A program made the translations under genes and the position numbers. From positions 5,950,521 through 6,014,520 of the forward strand of contig NC_037273.1 of the NCBI RefSeq assembly GCF_000002425.4: DNA of 64,000 nt, read 5' to 3'. The first letter of the stretch is position 1. Each line of letters starts with the position of its first letter. Under the pieces are notes generated by a model. The model worked only from the letters and a program-made list of their open reading frames with translations. It was not told the DNA's origin and made no database searches. Positions 37,691-51,740 of the stretch are shown piece after piece. Source of the DNA: Physcomitrium patens (lineage: Eukaryota; Streptophyta; Bryopsida; Funariales; Funariaceae).

Positions 37691-38119
37691 TACCCTTACA
37701 ATAGATAGAATACATAAACCAAGTTTTGAAGCAATATTTGATATGTACCATCAACTACCAATAAGATGATTAGAGAACTCTTGTATTATTGGCAAAGTTT
37801 GCTATAATAACACAATACATTCTTCTATATAACAAATATCTTTCTTAATTAATTATGATTATCATCCATAACTTTATGTTTACGACTCTTAAAGGTTGAT
37901 AATCTTGTAACAAAAGATTTAACAAATTTTTTATCTAAGCTATATACAATGATAAAAGTATAACTTAAAGAAATTAAAGAATAATAAAAGATTAATGCAA
38001 ATGCCTATTGCAAAGAACAATCTCAATTTCATATTGGTAATAAGGTATGATTATTTTATTGTAATATTAAGATTAGTTGCCTTTGTAACAAATTAGATTA
38101 TTATAAGTGAAATTATTAT

Positions 38120-38990
38120 TTGCTTACTCTTGACTAATCTAATCAAAATAAACGTGTATAGGAGGATTCAAACATAGAAAAAGACTATCTGTATGAATTT
38201 TCATATTAGGATCATAGAATTAATTGTCTCTTGATCAACTAAAATAATCAAGAAAGCTACAATGCCTCCCACATTCTATCAAATAAAATATTACAATCTA
38301 TAATTCTATATTATATACTCACTATCCCTTCTCCTCTCTTAACTTATGATAATTATAGATAATACTACACTATCTTAAAAGACTATATAAAACATTCTCT
38401 ACTCAATCACTAAAATTCTCCAAAACTATCTGTTATTTCTAGTAATTCGCTTCATACAATTTCAGATTCCACAGTCTTTTTCTTGGTATGCTTTCAACTC
38501 TCAAAAATCAATGCATTATAATTCTCCTAGTCATATCCATACTTCATAACTATCTTCCATTATCAACTTTTCAATCCTCCATTTATAATTTAGTACACAA
38601 TAATTTCAATTTCTCATTTGATATCATCTAAATCAAATCTTTCTTTCATTTCAAAATTTTACTTCACATTATTCAAATTCTATACATTACTATTTTTCTA
38701 CAAAAATAACAAAGAAACAAAGAAATAGCACCAAGTTTATCTTAACTTATGACTATCATAGTCTAGCCTTGTCTACTTCTTCTTCAAACTACTTATGCTT
38801 TTTTCGAAATGCAACCTACTATACAACCGATGATAACTACTTTTTTTGACTACATCATTCTTCTTGCCTTCTAAACTATCCATTCATCAGTTTACTAGCT
38901 TCTCTTAATCCTACATACTATATATTGTAAAAAAAAAAATATCCTACCTATTCTATAATAAGCTTGTTTATTTTTTATTTATAAATCCAG
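38120..38990. other. Unclassified insertion inside gypsy remnant A
   Basis: Remnant B carries no such sequence at this point, and integrase similarity resumes after it at about 38.99 kb. It is C-rich on the plus strand compared with its surroundings. No family was recognised. Confidence 0.4.
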
Positions 38991-39678
38991 CTACTTATTG
39001 ATTATATCTATTAAAGTCTATAAAGATCCATCTTATATTTTACATGTTTCTTTCTGAGCTATATAAGACAATGAATATCTCAAAATAAAGGAAATTGCAA
39101 CATCCTCTTATAAAAGTAGATAATATATAAGAGTTTGAAAGAAAAGGAATCTAAAACTCAAGGTGGCACTGAAATAGGTTGAAATATCTTCTTGATTAGT
39201 ATAGATGTGATGTTAATAAATATATATAAGAATCAACTAAGAATCTTATAAATGTAATAAAAAATATTCATACTTTTTATTAATAATATTGATCAAAATC
39301 AAAATAAAAAATAGTAAATATTTTCTATAAAAGAAATATAATTTAAAAAAGATTATATTTTATCTTTTATCTTTTTTTATAATTTATATTTATTTATAGC
39401 CCTAAAGAGATAGAAAAATATTAACTAATACATTTAATTCAAGAGCTATTATTTGCTGACTTATCAAATACAACATTGTAATTGTTGAAATGAAAGCCTT
39501 CAAAAACATCAAGTTTTTTTTGAATAGATGGTAAGATACAATGCATTTGGTATCATGATCTTAGAAGTGATTTCTAATATTTGGTGATTTTATTGGATGT
39601 AAGAACAAATATTGATGGTCTTACAAATATTTTGTTTGAAAGAAGTTACAAAGGCATCAACCACAATCAAATAATAGG

Positions 39679-40366
39679 ATGTCACGAATATATATTTATT
39701 ATAATTATTACCTTGATAATATAAATAGGTAGAAATAGATAAAAATAGATAAATTTTATAATAACTTTTAAAAAACTTCTTAAAAGCTTCATATATGCTA
39801 CTTTGATTTTATATGTATTTATAAGTTAGAAACTTGGTCAATAAGTTAACCATATATCATATGTATTGATAGCTTGTAAAATAAGCTAATTATATGGTAT
39901 ATATATAAAAAACTTGCTTTCTAAGTTAAAATATATATTATATAAAGTAACACGTTTTAAAGATTTTATAGAATATTGTCACATAGCTCCGAAGTAGATA
40001 GTATATATAGAAAAAAATGAAGCCTTATTCACTTTTCTAAACTCTTTTCTTGCTTCTAATCTAGTTTCAAGAATCTTTAGTTTTCTTATCTTTTGAAAAT
40101 AGCTATTTCAATTTCTTTTTAATATATATATATATTTTTTATTTCTATTTTTTTATATTTCTTTAAAAAAGTTTCATTTATTTATTTTCTTTTATTAAAT
40201 CCTTGTTATTAATAAATTGATAAAAGTACACTTATAATATTAAAACTTTTACTTTTCTTAATTAAGAGTAGATTATTCCATTCTATTGATAAGACAATAG
40301 TTGATTAGAAGTTGTGGATTATCCTCTTTTAAATTGATATTATTTTTAATATTTTCTTTGCTCTAA

Positions 40367-40398
<32 letters not shown>

Positions 40399-40425
40399 CT
40401 TAAGCAATATTAAACATTTCTTTTC
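39679..40425 (+). repeat. Old gypsy LTR, first copy
   Basis: Starts TGTCACGAATATATA and aligns along its length with 52612-53153 and with about 53328-53860. It carries a T-run at about 40371-40398. The sequence just after it (around 40431-40449, GTTATAATAGCAGAGC) looks like a worn primer-binding site (TGGTATCAGAGC), so it acts as a 5' LTR for the element to its right. Confidence 0.65.
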
Positions 40426-41319
40426 TACTAGGTGTTATAATAGCAGAGCTTATCAAATGAAGAGTGCAATGGCACAAATATAAAAACAATTGAAGAAGTT
40501 AATACTTACAATGAATTAATGTAATTGACCACCATAAAGAGAAAAAAGAATGATAAAAAGTGAAGATATAGAGATGATTGGAGGTACTTCAACATGTCTC
40601 CTTTCTTATGGTCAAACATCATTTAAGTGCTAGAGAACTAAGAATTGCCTTATTTGAGAAGTTTTATAACATAAGATCAAAATCTTGAAAATTCATCAAT
40701 CAAATACAATTAGTAATTGAACTTTAATTCTAAAGCTATTCAACTCTAGGATCACAAGTTAGGTTTATTAGAACACTACTTTTAGGTTCAATATTATCAT
40801 GGTTTCATTTTTTTTTTTTAATGACGAGATTCAATATAAGATAATTTGGAAGTTTTTTTAGTAGAGTTTCAATCTATATATAGATAATATGATACAATTC
40901 ATATTATAACAAATAAGATCCATATTTTGTAATAAGAAAATTAATTTTTAATATTATATACTTCATAATTTTGACAACTTATAATTAATATCAAGTTGGA
41001 TGATGTTGCACCCATTAGTCAATATTTTTATAGATTATAGTATAAGATAAAGAAATTGATGTTTAATTTATTTTATCCTCAAATATTAAGTCAAACAATT
41101 GATTTTGCTATAAAGTGTGATAATTGACTTTTTGAATTTTGATCTCAAAATTACATAAGTAGGCTTCAATGCTATTACAATTCAATGGCAACATCAATGT
41201 ATTCTCAACATACACCTTTGAAAGTAAAGGATATAAAAATTAATGCAATATATTTCAAACTTCTTACTAAGTAAAAAAGTCTCATTTTTATCAAAAAGAA
41301 ATATATTTATATTTTAGAG

Positions 41320-42690
41320 AATTACAGCACACTTCTCAATCTTCTTCAAAGAAGTGACACTGTCGTATAGCGTGATTTGCTATCTGGAAATACTTTGGGT
41401 ATCTAGCTATAGAGAGTTTAGCTTAAAATTTTATATGAATCTTGTCTTAGCTTCCAAAAACTCCTCTAATTTGCATAAAACTGAATATAACAAAATTCCT
41501 TCAAAACATATTTTTTCCGTGAAGGGTTTTCTCTTTTCAAACTTTAGAAATTCATAACTCTTGATCTAACCATTAAATTTTTTTCAAATTTATAGGATAG
41601 GTAGAATTCATCCTTAAGTTTTATTACAAAAAAAATTGACTACAAATTCACTCCCAATCTTTTGATATTTAAGAAACCCTAGCAAATGCTCTAAAGCCTA
41701 ATTTACAAGCACTTGAGCACTATTTTCTTAATATCTCAAGAATCCAATACTCAAATGTCATCAAACTTATGTACAAAGTTTACTTACATGAATTTACACT
41801 TTCTTTAAAATTTTGAACCAAAACCTTGTCAAATTGCTCAAGATATAGCTCAAGACACAACCACTAGTAAATCGGGTCACTTACTACCTTTAGATTGCAT
41901 GTGCTGACTTCAAAATCCAATATCACCTTCATTCCAACTTGGAATCCAGCAAGCAATATGAAAAAAGTGTAGCCACAAAAGTGCTCTCTTTAGTCAAGAT
42001 TTCCAAGCTCAATTGCCCTCCGTACACATGCGTTATGCCAAAAAGAGTGACAATAACTCACAAATCAATACCTTAACTTTGAGCGCCTATATCTCTTTCA
42101 TATAAACTCCAAATCATACAAGATTTGTACCAAAACCATAGCTAAAATCCTAAACTTGTTGATCCTAGCCTTCAAAGCTCAAATGGCCTCGAAAAACTAA
42201 CCCTAATCTCTAATATAGCCTCGGGCAGCCTCCTCAAAGCCTATTGGTCATGATTTTTGACCAATAGGAATGGAGATTTTCATCATCCATCTCCATTCAT
42301 CTATATAGATTCCCTAAACTCTCTTTGCTACTAAAATTCTTCTTCAACCCTTTTTCTTATAGGATTTACATAATTTATGCTCTAAACACCAAATAAGAGA
42401 ACCAAAATAAGTTTTCAAAGGTCACCAATGTCTAACACAGGTGACTCTAAATATTTAGAAGTTACTATCAATCAAAACCAATCTTAAAAACCACTACTAA
42501 AAGAAATTAAAGTTATATAAATTCTATATTAATATTTTTAAACAACCTCTTTTTAAGGTAATAATCAAATTATATTCTATAATCAACTAAAATCTACTTA
42601 TATGGCTCTCACCATGTTACTTAGTAAATTATATACTAAGTACATAATTATATTATTTTCATATAGTAGCCAAACCATAACACGACAATG
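41320..42690 (+). mobile_element. Solo-LTR-like insertion, family F, copy 1
   Basis: Non-coding sequence between gag-like and protease parts of remnant B. It aligns with 44107-45405, sharing the stretch GGGCAGCCTCCTCAAAGCC followed by a paired ATTGG/CCAAT motif. Its end near 42685 (ACGACAATGC) resembles that of copy 2 (GCGACAACGC). The left edge is approximate. Confidence 0.55.
42240..42268. promoter_or_regulatory. Inverted CCAAT pair upstream of a TATA-like site in LTR family F
   Basis: CCTATTGGTCA (42240-42250) and its exact reverse complement (42258-42268) are separated by 7 bp, giving two opposed CCAAT boxes in a hairpin. CTATATAGA follows at 42301. Copy 2 keeps the pair at 45030-45059. 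The layout fits a U3 promoter. Confidence 0.6.
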
Positions 42691-44106
42691 CAATTATAAA
42701 ATAAAAAGTACAACTATCAAAGAAGATAATATGTTAAAAAATGAGTATGTTTAACTACAATAAGAATCCTACAATTAGAACCTTACACAAACCTAATAAA
42801 GATCCTATTCTCTCCTCAAAATCCTCTCCTTGTTTTATAATAGATGTTAGTTTAGCACCTAAACATTAAAAAGCCTTTGCTCTACTAGATTCAAGTAGCT
42901 TAGTTTGTTTTTTAGTTAAAAAATTTGTTAAAAGGTATAACATACTTTTAATAAAGAAAACAAAATATATTCTTATAGAAGCCATAGATGGTCATCTATT
43001 ATCCTCTAAAAACTTTATTCATAAAATATTTCTTCTAAAAGTAGTAATTAAATATCATAGTAGCTTTATGGTATTTAATATCATTAGATCTCATCTTAAT
43101 CTACTTATTTTAGATTTATCATAGTTAAAAAAATATAATCCTTAAATAGATTGGATTATTTATAGTCTTAATTTTTTTAAAAGTATAATTAAGAGTGTAG
43201 TTAATCAAGTAGAAAGTCATAATTCTACTACAACCAAATCTATATTTGTAAGTATAAGAATTTTTTTTACATGGTGCCAAAGAAAGATCACCTTATGTCA
43301 TTTATGCCATACTTGTTTCTATTGGTAGAAAGACTTCAAATAGCATTTTCAACCAATATCAAGGTTTTTAAGATATATTTGAGAAGAAAAATACAAATAC
43401 TCTTCTAGAACATTGTCTCCTAGAATTACTCAATTGACCCTTAAAAAAAAACTCAATTGCCATTTAGACTAATATATAGTTTATTTTAAAATGAATTAGT
43501 TGAAATCAAAGGATATAGTAAAAAAAATTTGGTTGAGAACTTCATTCACTATTCCAAATCTCTTGCAAGAGCTCTAATTTTATTTATGAAGAAAAAAAAT
43601 GGATCATTGTAGATGTGTATCAATTATTGAAGACTCAACAAGATCACCATAAAAAATAGATATCCACTATTTTTGATATTTTGACTTCTTAATTAATTGA
43701 ATCAAGCTAAGATCTATAAAAAAATAGATCTACAAGAGACATACAATCTAATATGCATCAAAAAAGGAGATCAATAAAAGATTGTGTTTCAAACTAGGTA
43801 TAGACATTTTGAATATAATATCATGCTTTTTGGACTTAAAAATTTAATAATAGCTTTTTAACATCTAATTAATAAATTTTTTTGAAAGTTTTTGGATAAT
43901 TTTATTATTTTTTATTTAAATGATATCTTAATTTATTTTTAAAATATAAAAGAATATAAATTTTATATTTATTATATGTTGTAAAAATTAAGAGATGAAA
44001 GAATCTATGCCTAAATAAAAAAGTGTATATTTTACACTACTCAATGTAACTTCTTAAAATATATCATTTCAAATGATGGATTTATGATGGATCATAAAAA
44101 AGTTCA

Positions 44107-45190
44107 CACTGTTGGAGTAGAGAGAGTTTGCCTCAAGAAAACATTGGGCTTCTGGCTGTCATTAATTATTCAATCAAGCTTGAAAATAAGAGAAGCCCTA
44201 AGTTTATATATAATTTTTTCCCTTTTGAGTAATTACACCAAATAGACAATCCTCAAGTAACTCACAACTTCCAAAATATGATAAAATCTTCTAAAACCTT
44301 GTTTATTCTTATGTGGAGATTTTTCCGAACTTCAACACCTCATATCTCCTAATCCAACCGTCCAAACAAATTCAAATTTTACATAAGGTACTGATGTATT
44401 CTTATTAACTTCTACAACAATTTTCAACTGCAAATTCGTTGCAGATCTTGAGATATCTTGAAAATCCTAACAGTCGCTTTAAACCCTTGTCTTTATACAT
44501 CCGTGTGAAATTTTCTTCATATCTCACAAAATATAAGCTCAAATTCTACGAAGTTTGTATGTATAGCTTCTTAATACAAAATTTTATATTTTCCAAAAAG
44601 TTTGAGCCAAAAATTTGTCCGAAAACTCAAGTTATGGCTCCAATCATTACTACAAACAAACCTGCTTACTTACTGCTTTTGATTTGGAAGCGCCGCCTTC
44701 AACTCCTTACAACTCCTTCATATAAACTCCAAAAGCAATAAATATTTTATGAAAGATGTAGACCTTAAAATCTTCGTTCTAGTCGCACCTTCCAATCTTC
44801 AAAAGCTGTTGTAAAAGTCCTCGTACCCTCAAAAGAGTAACAATATGTCTTAAATTAACACCTTAATTTCAAACGGCTATAATGTTTTCATTCTAACTCC
44901 AAATCCTCTAATTTTTGTACAAAAATTGTACCTCAAATCCTAAATTTTACAACCATAGCTTCTAATCTCCGAATGCTTTCTTTGAAGTCGCCGAAACCCT
45001 TCTTAAGATTGCGGGCAGCCTCCTCAAAGCCCATTGGACATGGTATTCGACCAATAGGGATGAAGTTCTCCATTCCTTGCCTTCATCCAACCATGCCTTA
45101 CTTTCATCCCTCCCAATAAGCCTCCTACTAGTTTAGATTTTTATCCTTAGGCTTCTACTTCTCCCAAGGCTTCATACTGAACATTTAGGT

Positions 45191-45229
<39 letters not shown>

Positions 45230-45405
45230 ATTTAATGTCAAAATCAAAACAAGTAAAGAAAAAAAGTAAAGTTTCTTATGTCAACTCTTTTTAATTTAAT
45301 CTACTAGCCACTCTAACACACATCTAGATTTATCAACATATAATATGTTTTAACTAATTTTTACATACTGTAAGCATTTACAGTGCGACAACGCTATTAT
45401 ATATT
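44107..45405 (+). mobile_element. Solo-LTR-like insertion, family F, copy 2
   Basis: Begins TGTTGGAGTAGAG directly after reverse-transcriptase sequence of remnant B, and ends about GCGACA before that similarity resumes at 45405. It contains (TA)n at 45193-45229. The target duplication is not clean. It is a solo LTR by structure. Confidence 0.65.
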
Positions 45406-45649
45406 AGAAGATTCAAAAAGTAATAAGAGATGTCCAATTCTTTTTGAGATTTTTTAATTATTATTAGATCTTCATTAAAGATTTTTCTTAAGTTGAAGCT
45501 CTATTTATACATTTGGCTTATAAAGAAAAATTTCAATAGAATCAAGAAACACAAATAATATTTGAAGCTTTAAAGACAATCTTTATTTCTACACTAATAT
45601 TGTATCGTGTCAACTCTATTAAGCTATTTTTTTTTTAATAAAAATAGAA

Positions 45650-47060
45650 ATATCTGTGTCATATTATAACATGATTATATGGTGAAAGATAATAATAAGG
45701 ATCTTATTATAAAAGAACCAAGTTAAATGATAAAGTAAAAAAATATAAATAAAAGATAGGAAGGTAATAAAACTTTTATTAGTAATATTACTTTATTAGA
45801 AAAGAGGCTTCTATCTACTTTGTAAGGCTGTAAATAAGATAAAATAAGATAGATTAGAAAAATAAAAGATATAGACATATGTAGAAGAGAATTAGGAGTT
45901 TATTTTAGTAGAATTTACCTCAAATGGAACAAAAATTTATACCTGAAGAAGAATAGTTATTAACTAGGATCAAAATCAGATCCCAAAGCATAAAACTAAG
46001 CCTTGACAACAATTCTGGAATTGTTTGATTGATCAAAGAGTGGGATTGGAGACCAAACTTGATAAGATTTCTATTGGCATTGATTTTAAGGGTTTTGAAT
46101 AGATAATGAATTTGTAAGAGCTTTGCAAAGTTGATATTGTTTTTAGTGACTCTAATTTTTGAAAAATAAAATAGGATTGATGTTTTTAGGTATTTTTAGG
46201 AATTTGGTAATAAATATATAAGTAATTTTTTAAAAATTTATAGATATAGTTGTGCTTAATTTGTTCTATGAATTTAGATTTGATCAAATAATTAGATTGA
46301 AAAGCATGAAGGTTTTTGTAGATTATAGTCTTGGAATTCAAGATTTTACAGACTAGTCAGTTTTTCTTAGATATTTATCAATTTTCCATTTAAATTGAAG
46401 CAAACCTTTTTTCTTAAAGATAGTTGGCTTGATTTCCAACAAGTTTTTAAAATTTGGAAGCAAAGTAATAGTTAAATCAAGAGTAATTGGCTCTAAGAGA
46501 TTAGCATCAAGGTCAGAGAAGAAGGTTGGGTGATACTCAAGCATATTTTTGAGATTATTGTCTATTTAGTAATTTTGATCTTATTCAAATTTTTTGTGCT
46601 TATTTTCAATTTAATTGTTAAGAAGTATGTAAAATTTGAGTTAAAAATAATAATTTATTTATTAATTATTGAGGTTTAAATCTACTATAAGAATTACTTG
46701 GGATTGATTAGGATTTGATTTAGGATTTGATTTAGAATCAAGATTAGGATTTTGGATTGATTTAGGATTTGATTAGCATTAGGATTTGATTTAGGATTTG
46801 ATTTAGATTTCTTTAGGATTTTTTTAGGTTTCCTTAGGATTTTCTTGTATTTTTTTGTAATTTATTTAAAAAATAAATAAAATAAATAAAATAAATAAAA
46901 TAAAATAATAATAATTGGACTTAATTGATGCTTGATTATGGTTGTTAAGCTTCTATAGCAATTTATATACGGCTTTATTTGAATACTTAAGACTTCTTAT
47001 TATAAATTCTTTTTATCTTCAATAGGCAAGTGTCAAGCACATTTTCAAGTAAGATTTCAC
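45650..47060 (-). mobile_element. Solo-LTR-like insertion, family E, opposite orientation
   Basis: The reverse complement of about 45.95-46.05 kb aligns with 49.50-49.60 kb. The block at 46690-46850 is the reverse complement of the AAATCCTAATC-type minisatellite at 48.45-48.87 kb. An (AAAT)n run lies at 46864-46905. It falls between two RNase H pieces of remnant B. Confidence 0.6.
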
Positions 47061-48138
47061 ATAATACGACATCGGACTTTGCTTTGAATGCCATATTATT
47101 ACAAATAAAAATAGATGATAAACCTTACTTAATAACTTTGTATTCTAAAAAAATTTCAATAGCCGAAATTAACTATAAGATCTACAACAAAGAACTTCTT
47201 ACAATCATGGATTGATTTCAAGAATGGTGCTATTAATTAAAAGGTGCTCTCAATCTAATCACCATATATACAAATCACAAGAACCTTGAGTATTTTATGT
47301 CAATATATATTTTGAATTGTTGCTAAGTTTGTTAGAGCATGTCTTTGTTAAGATTTGAATTCAAGATCACTTATTGATTATAAAATGAATAAGATTTGTC
47401 AAATTTATTTTCTAAATAACCTTACTTTGTATTAAAGAAAAAAAATTCTATTTTTCATCAATAACAAATAATTCTCTTGAAGCTAGAGTATCTATATCTT
47501 CAACCAATGAAATCAATATTAATTTTTGATTCAACTTTGATTAAACAAGTTCAATCAAGTATGTCTTTTGATTCTATTATTTGTGATATTAAAAAAAATC
47601 CTTCAAATGTTTAATGATACTTCTAAGTTTGAATTTAAGAAAAATCTATTATATTTCAAAGAACACTTATATATTCTAAAAGGTAAAACTCAATTATGTA
47701 TTCTTCAAACTCATCACAATTTTTCAATAATAGGATATTTTGGGTATAATAAGACATCAGAGCTAATATTCAAGGATTTTTGGTAGCTCCAAATGTAGAA
47801 GGCGGTCAAAAATTTTATATAATCCTATGATATTTACTCAAGTTTAAAAACTCCTCATCATCAACTTTACAGACTTCTTCTGCTATTATTTATTCTAAAA
47901 AAACCATGGTTTTCTATTTCTATGGATTTTATCACGGATCTTTTAGTCTCAAGTTCTTATGATTTTATATTTGTGATGGTAAATTATTTTATCAAGATGG
48001 TATATTTTGTACCATATACAAAATCTATCACAAATGAAGAAACAACTAAGTTTTTCCTTAATAACATCTATATCTATCATGGATTGACTAAATTTAATAT
48101 TAGATAGGAAAGTTCAATTTGTATTAAGATTTTGAAGA

Positions 48139-49895
48139 ATGTTGTCTTAATACGTGAAGTGTTGCTTGAGAAAATACCATGTACCTAGCTATGGAAGGTA
48201 GAATAAAAATATAATAATAAAATATTAATTCTAATATAATACTAAATAAAATCTAATTAAATCTTAAAAATACTAAATAAGCTTTAATCAAATTAAAAAA
48301 TAAACCTTAAAATTTTTTTAAAAAAAACAATAAAAAATCTTAAAAGAATTGAAAGATAATCCACAATAAAACTTAAAAGAATCCTTAAAAAGCCTTAAAA
48401 AAATATTAAAATAATCATAATATATCTTAAATAAATCTCAATTAAATTCTAATTTAATCCTAGTTGAAACCCTAATAGAATTCAATTAAATCCTAGATAA
48501 ATCTTACATCCTTAAATCAAATCTTAATCAAACTCTTAATCCTAAATTATATCCTAATCAAATTCTAAATCCTAAACTAATTCCTTATCAATCCTAAATT
48601 CTAAACCAAATCCTAAACAAATCCTAATCAAATCTTAAATCTTAACCAAATCCTAATCAAATCCTAAATCCTAAATCAAATCCTAATCAAATCCTAAATC
48701 CTAAATCAAATCCTAACCAAATCCTAATTAAATCTTAGATCTTAAATCAAACTTAAATAAAATCTTAACCAAATCCTAAATTCTAAATCAAATTCTAACA
48801 AAATCCTAAATCCTAAATTCAACCCTAACCAAACTCTAACCAAATCCTAAACTTAAAATCAAATCCTGATTTCAATATCTTTTGATTAAATAGTTGAACT
48901 TGTTTAAAATTTTACAAATCTCTCAATTTCTTAATTATAAAAAAGCACAACAAATTTGAAGACAATTTCACTTATCAAATGGAAGAAAAATCCTAAAATC
49001 TACTTCAATGTTGACCAACATCCTTCTCCAATCTTGATCATGATCTTCCAATGCTAGTATTTTTTCTTTGCATCATTAAATTGATCTCAAATTTTTCATA
49101 TATATAGAAAAATAAGTCTACTACCTACATACTTAATTTTCACTCCAATTCAACTAGTAGATTGTAATAAATCTTAGAAATCCTTGCTAAATCTAAAATT
49201 CAATTTTTTGAGATCCTAATCCTATTTAACCTCAATAATCTTCAATTCAACCATTAGATCAAGCTAAAATTCTCAATACATATTAAACATAATTATAAAC
49301 ATTGACCTACAAATTTTTATCCATATATCTGCTACAAAACTCTTGAAACTGCCTAAAATGTCAATCCTCTTTTATTTCACAAAAATTCAAGTCATCCAAA
49401 ATAATCTTGATTTTATAAGGCTCTTACAAAGTCATTACAAATTCAAATCATACAAAATCAATGTTTATAGAAACCTTATTAAGTTTTCTATCAAACCCCA
49501 TTTTTTGATCTCTTAAAGAACCTCAAAGTCATCATAGGTGTCTAATTTTGTACCTTAGGATCTGATTTCAATCCAAGTTGATAACTGGTCTTTTTTTGGA
49601 TATCAATTTTTGATTCTTGAGGTAGATTTTGCTAAAATCTACTCTTAATTCCTTCTTATACATACCTATATCATTTAATTTTCTAATTTACTTTGTTTTG
49701 CTTTATTTATGGTCCTACAAAGTAAATAGAAGCCTATTTTGTAAAAGGCAATATTAGTACTTTTAGTTTCACTACCCTTTTGACTATTATCTATATTTTT
49801 AAGATAATTTATTGTAATATTTTGAACTAAGCTCTTTTATAATATAATAATTTCTACACTCTATTATCTATTAGTGATGCTATATCACAACAATA
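48139..49895 (+). mobile_element. Solo-LTR-like insertion, family E, longest copy
   Basis: Starts TGTTGTCTTAATACG and ends ATCACAACA, a matching TGTTG/CAACA pair. It lies inside the integrase remnant of B, whose similarity continues directly at about 49896. It holds the long minisatellite at 48450-48870, which explains its extra length over 34667-35903. Confidence 0.65.
48450..48870. repeat. Degenerate AAATCCTAATC minisatellite
   Basis: About 420 bp of imperfect 10-18-bp units built on AATCCTAA, such as AAATCCTAATCAAATCCTAA. It lies within LTR family E. The reversed copy at 46690-46850 has only about 160 bp of it. Confidence 0.8.
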
Positions 49896-50410
49896 TTTTT
49901 TAAGATTCTAAAGATAGATATAAAACAATCTTCAACTTTCTATCGTCAAACTAATAGACAAACCAAGTATATAAATTAAGTTTTGAAGTAATATTTAAAG
50001 TGTACCATCAACTACCAACAAGATAATTAGACAATTTTTTTGCTATTGGCAAAGTTTGCTTATAATAACATAGTATATTCTTTTATGTAATAAATATCTT
50101 TTTTTTTCTAATTATGCTTATCATCTATAATTTGATGCTTTTGATTTTTCAAAAGTTGATAATCCTATGGCAAAAGATTTGGCAAATCATTTATTTGAGC
50201 TACATACAACAATAAAGGTGCAACTAAAAAAAACTCATGAAATACAAATGCCTATTGCAAGGAACAACCTCATTTTTATAATGATAATAAGATATGATTA
50301 CTTTGTCATATTATTAAAATTATTTTCTTTTGTAACAAGTTGGATTATTGTAAACTTAGACCATTTTTTATTTATAAATAAATAAATCTAATTGCTTATT
50401 GGTTACATTT

Positions 50411-51740
50411 ATTAGTGTAATATTATGTGTTATCTTGTTTGAGAGTGCATTAGGTATTTAGTTGTGAAAGATAAAATTGTGCTTTATAAGTATTCAAAAA
50501 ATCCTAATAAGTTTCATCCAAATAAGGAGAATATTATTTGAATTTTAATTCAAAAGTACTTGAAGTTAATACAAAGTACTCAAAAATATCCTTCTAAGTA
50601 ACCTCAATCCTATACAAATTCCAATTGCCTTATTACTTTCATAATTAGGTAATTTTGATTTCTCTTTGCAAGTCCTAATCATAGTCAGTGAGCTTCAATA
50701 AGCTGTAACTTCTAATTTGACTATTTATTTCATACAAAAATTTTCATATAAATGCCACTATAAGTCTTTTACATGCTTAAAAAAATTAATTCTAATTCAA
50801 CTCACAGATTGTGAAAAAATGTCCAAAAACCACACTAATATCACTCAGCTACTAATTCAAAAGTTGATGAACATGTTCCAATAGCAATTTTTCCTGCTTC
50901 AACCATTAACTTTAAGTCAAAATTAGTATGTAGCTTGATCTTTAAGTTTTCTAGTACCATGCCAAATTTCACCTATTTTAACTCATAGATCTTTAGATAT
51001 CATAAAAATCCTATTTAATTCCAAACCGATAACTTCTAATATCTTCTTGTATCAAAAACCAAATATTTCTTAACCACACTATTAGATTAATACAAAATTT
51101 TATTTACATTTAACACATTTAACACATTTAATCAATCGAGCATTATCAAATTTTAAATTATAGATATAGTACCATTTGTATGATCTAGCCAAAAGTACTA
51201 GTCCTAATTGTATTATATAAATTTATAGTCATCAATACAAACCCTAATTTTGAACAACAATTTCAAAGTCATTACAAATTCTATAAAAATAAAACTTATA
51301 CTTTTGAAATAAGCTTAAATCTCTCTAATCTTGGTTGCTAATCTCCAAAATTTTCCATAATTTTTCCTAAGTAGCCGTTTTAGTAGCTAGAGGTTTAATT
51401 TTAATCTTGTCCTACAAATGATCGATTCTTAAGTATTAATCCAACTTATTTTAGGAATTTTTTAGCCTAATTCTATCCTCAATTTAATCTTAGTTTCAAC
51501 CATATTAATTATTATTATTATTATTATTATTAATTATCAATTTATAGCCTTTTTAAGATAGTAAAAAAAAATACAACCTAAAAGGTAAAATTACTAACCA
51601 ACCTTTAATCTACTAGCTATTAAGACAAGAAAATAAATTGAGAGGCTTTTATAAAAGCCATGTATAAATATCATAAATTATCATTAAATTAAGATCATCA
51701 GATAATTATTTTTTATTATATTTTTATCATATATTCATAT
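50411..51740 (+). mobile_element. LTR-like insertion related to family E
   Basis: Gypsy integrase similarity stops at about 50410 and resumes at about 51745. The first 100 bp (TGTTTGAGAGTGCATTAGGTA near 50428) resemble the start of the copy at 34667, while the rest is too diverged to align by eye. (ATT)n lies at about 51504-51530. Confidence 0.5.

Larger units (their letters stand above)
37690..40425 (+). mobile_element. Old chromodomain gypsy remnant A (3' half plus LTR)
   Basis: Plus-strand integrase remnants at about 37.69-38.11 kb and the integrase tail plus chromodomain at 39.0-39.37 kb resemble the young gypsy's protein. They align with remnant B at 49.93-50.39 and 51.75-52.14 kb. An unclassified 0.87-kb insertion (about 38.12-38.99 kb) separates them. 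The piece ends in an LTR (39679 to about 40425) that also serves as 5' LTR of remnant B. It is very AT-rich with many breaks, and clearly much older than the young gypsy. Confidence 0.65.

Noticed and set aside
44439-44741. A 100-codon frame in the old gypsy region
   Set aside because: It lies inside non-coding LTR family F sequence, and the aligned copy does not keep it open.
48450-48870. AATCCTAA repeats as an interstitial telomere
   Set aside because: The plant telomere unit is CCCTAAA with exact 7-bp spacing. These units are irregular and lack the CCC core, and they belong to an LTR family.
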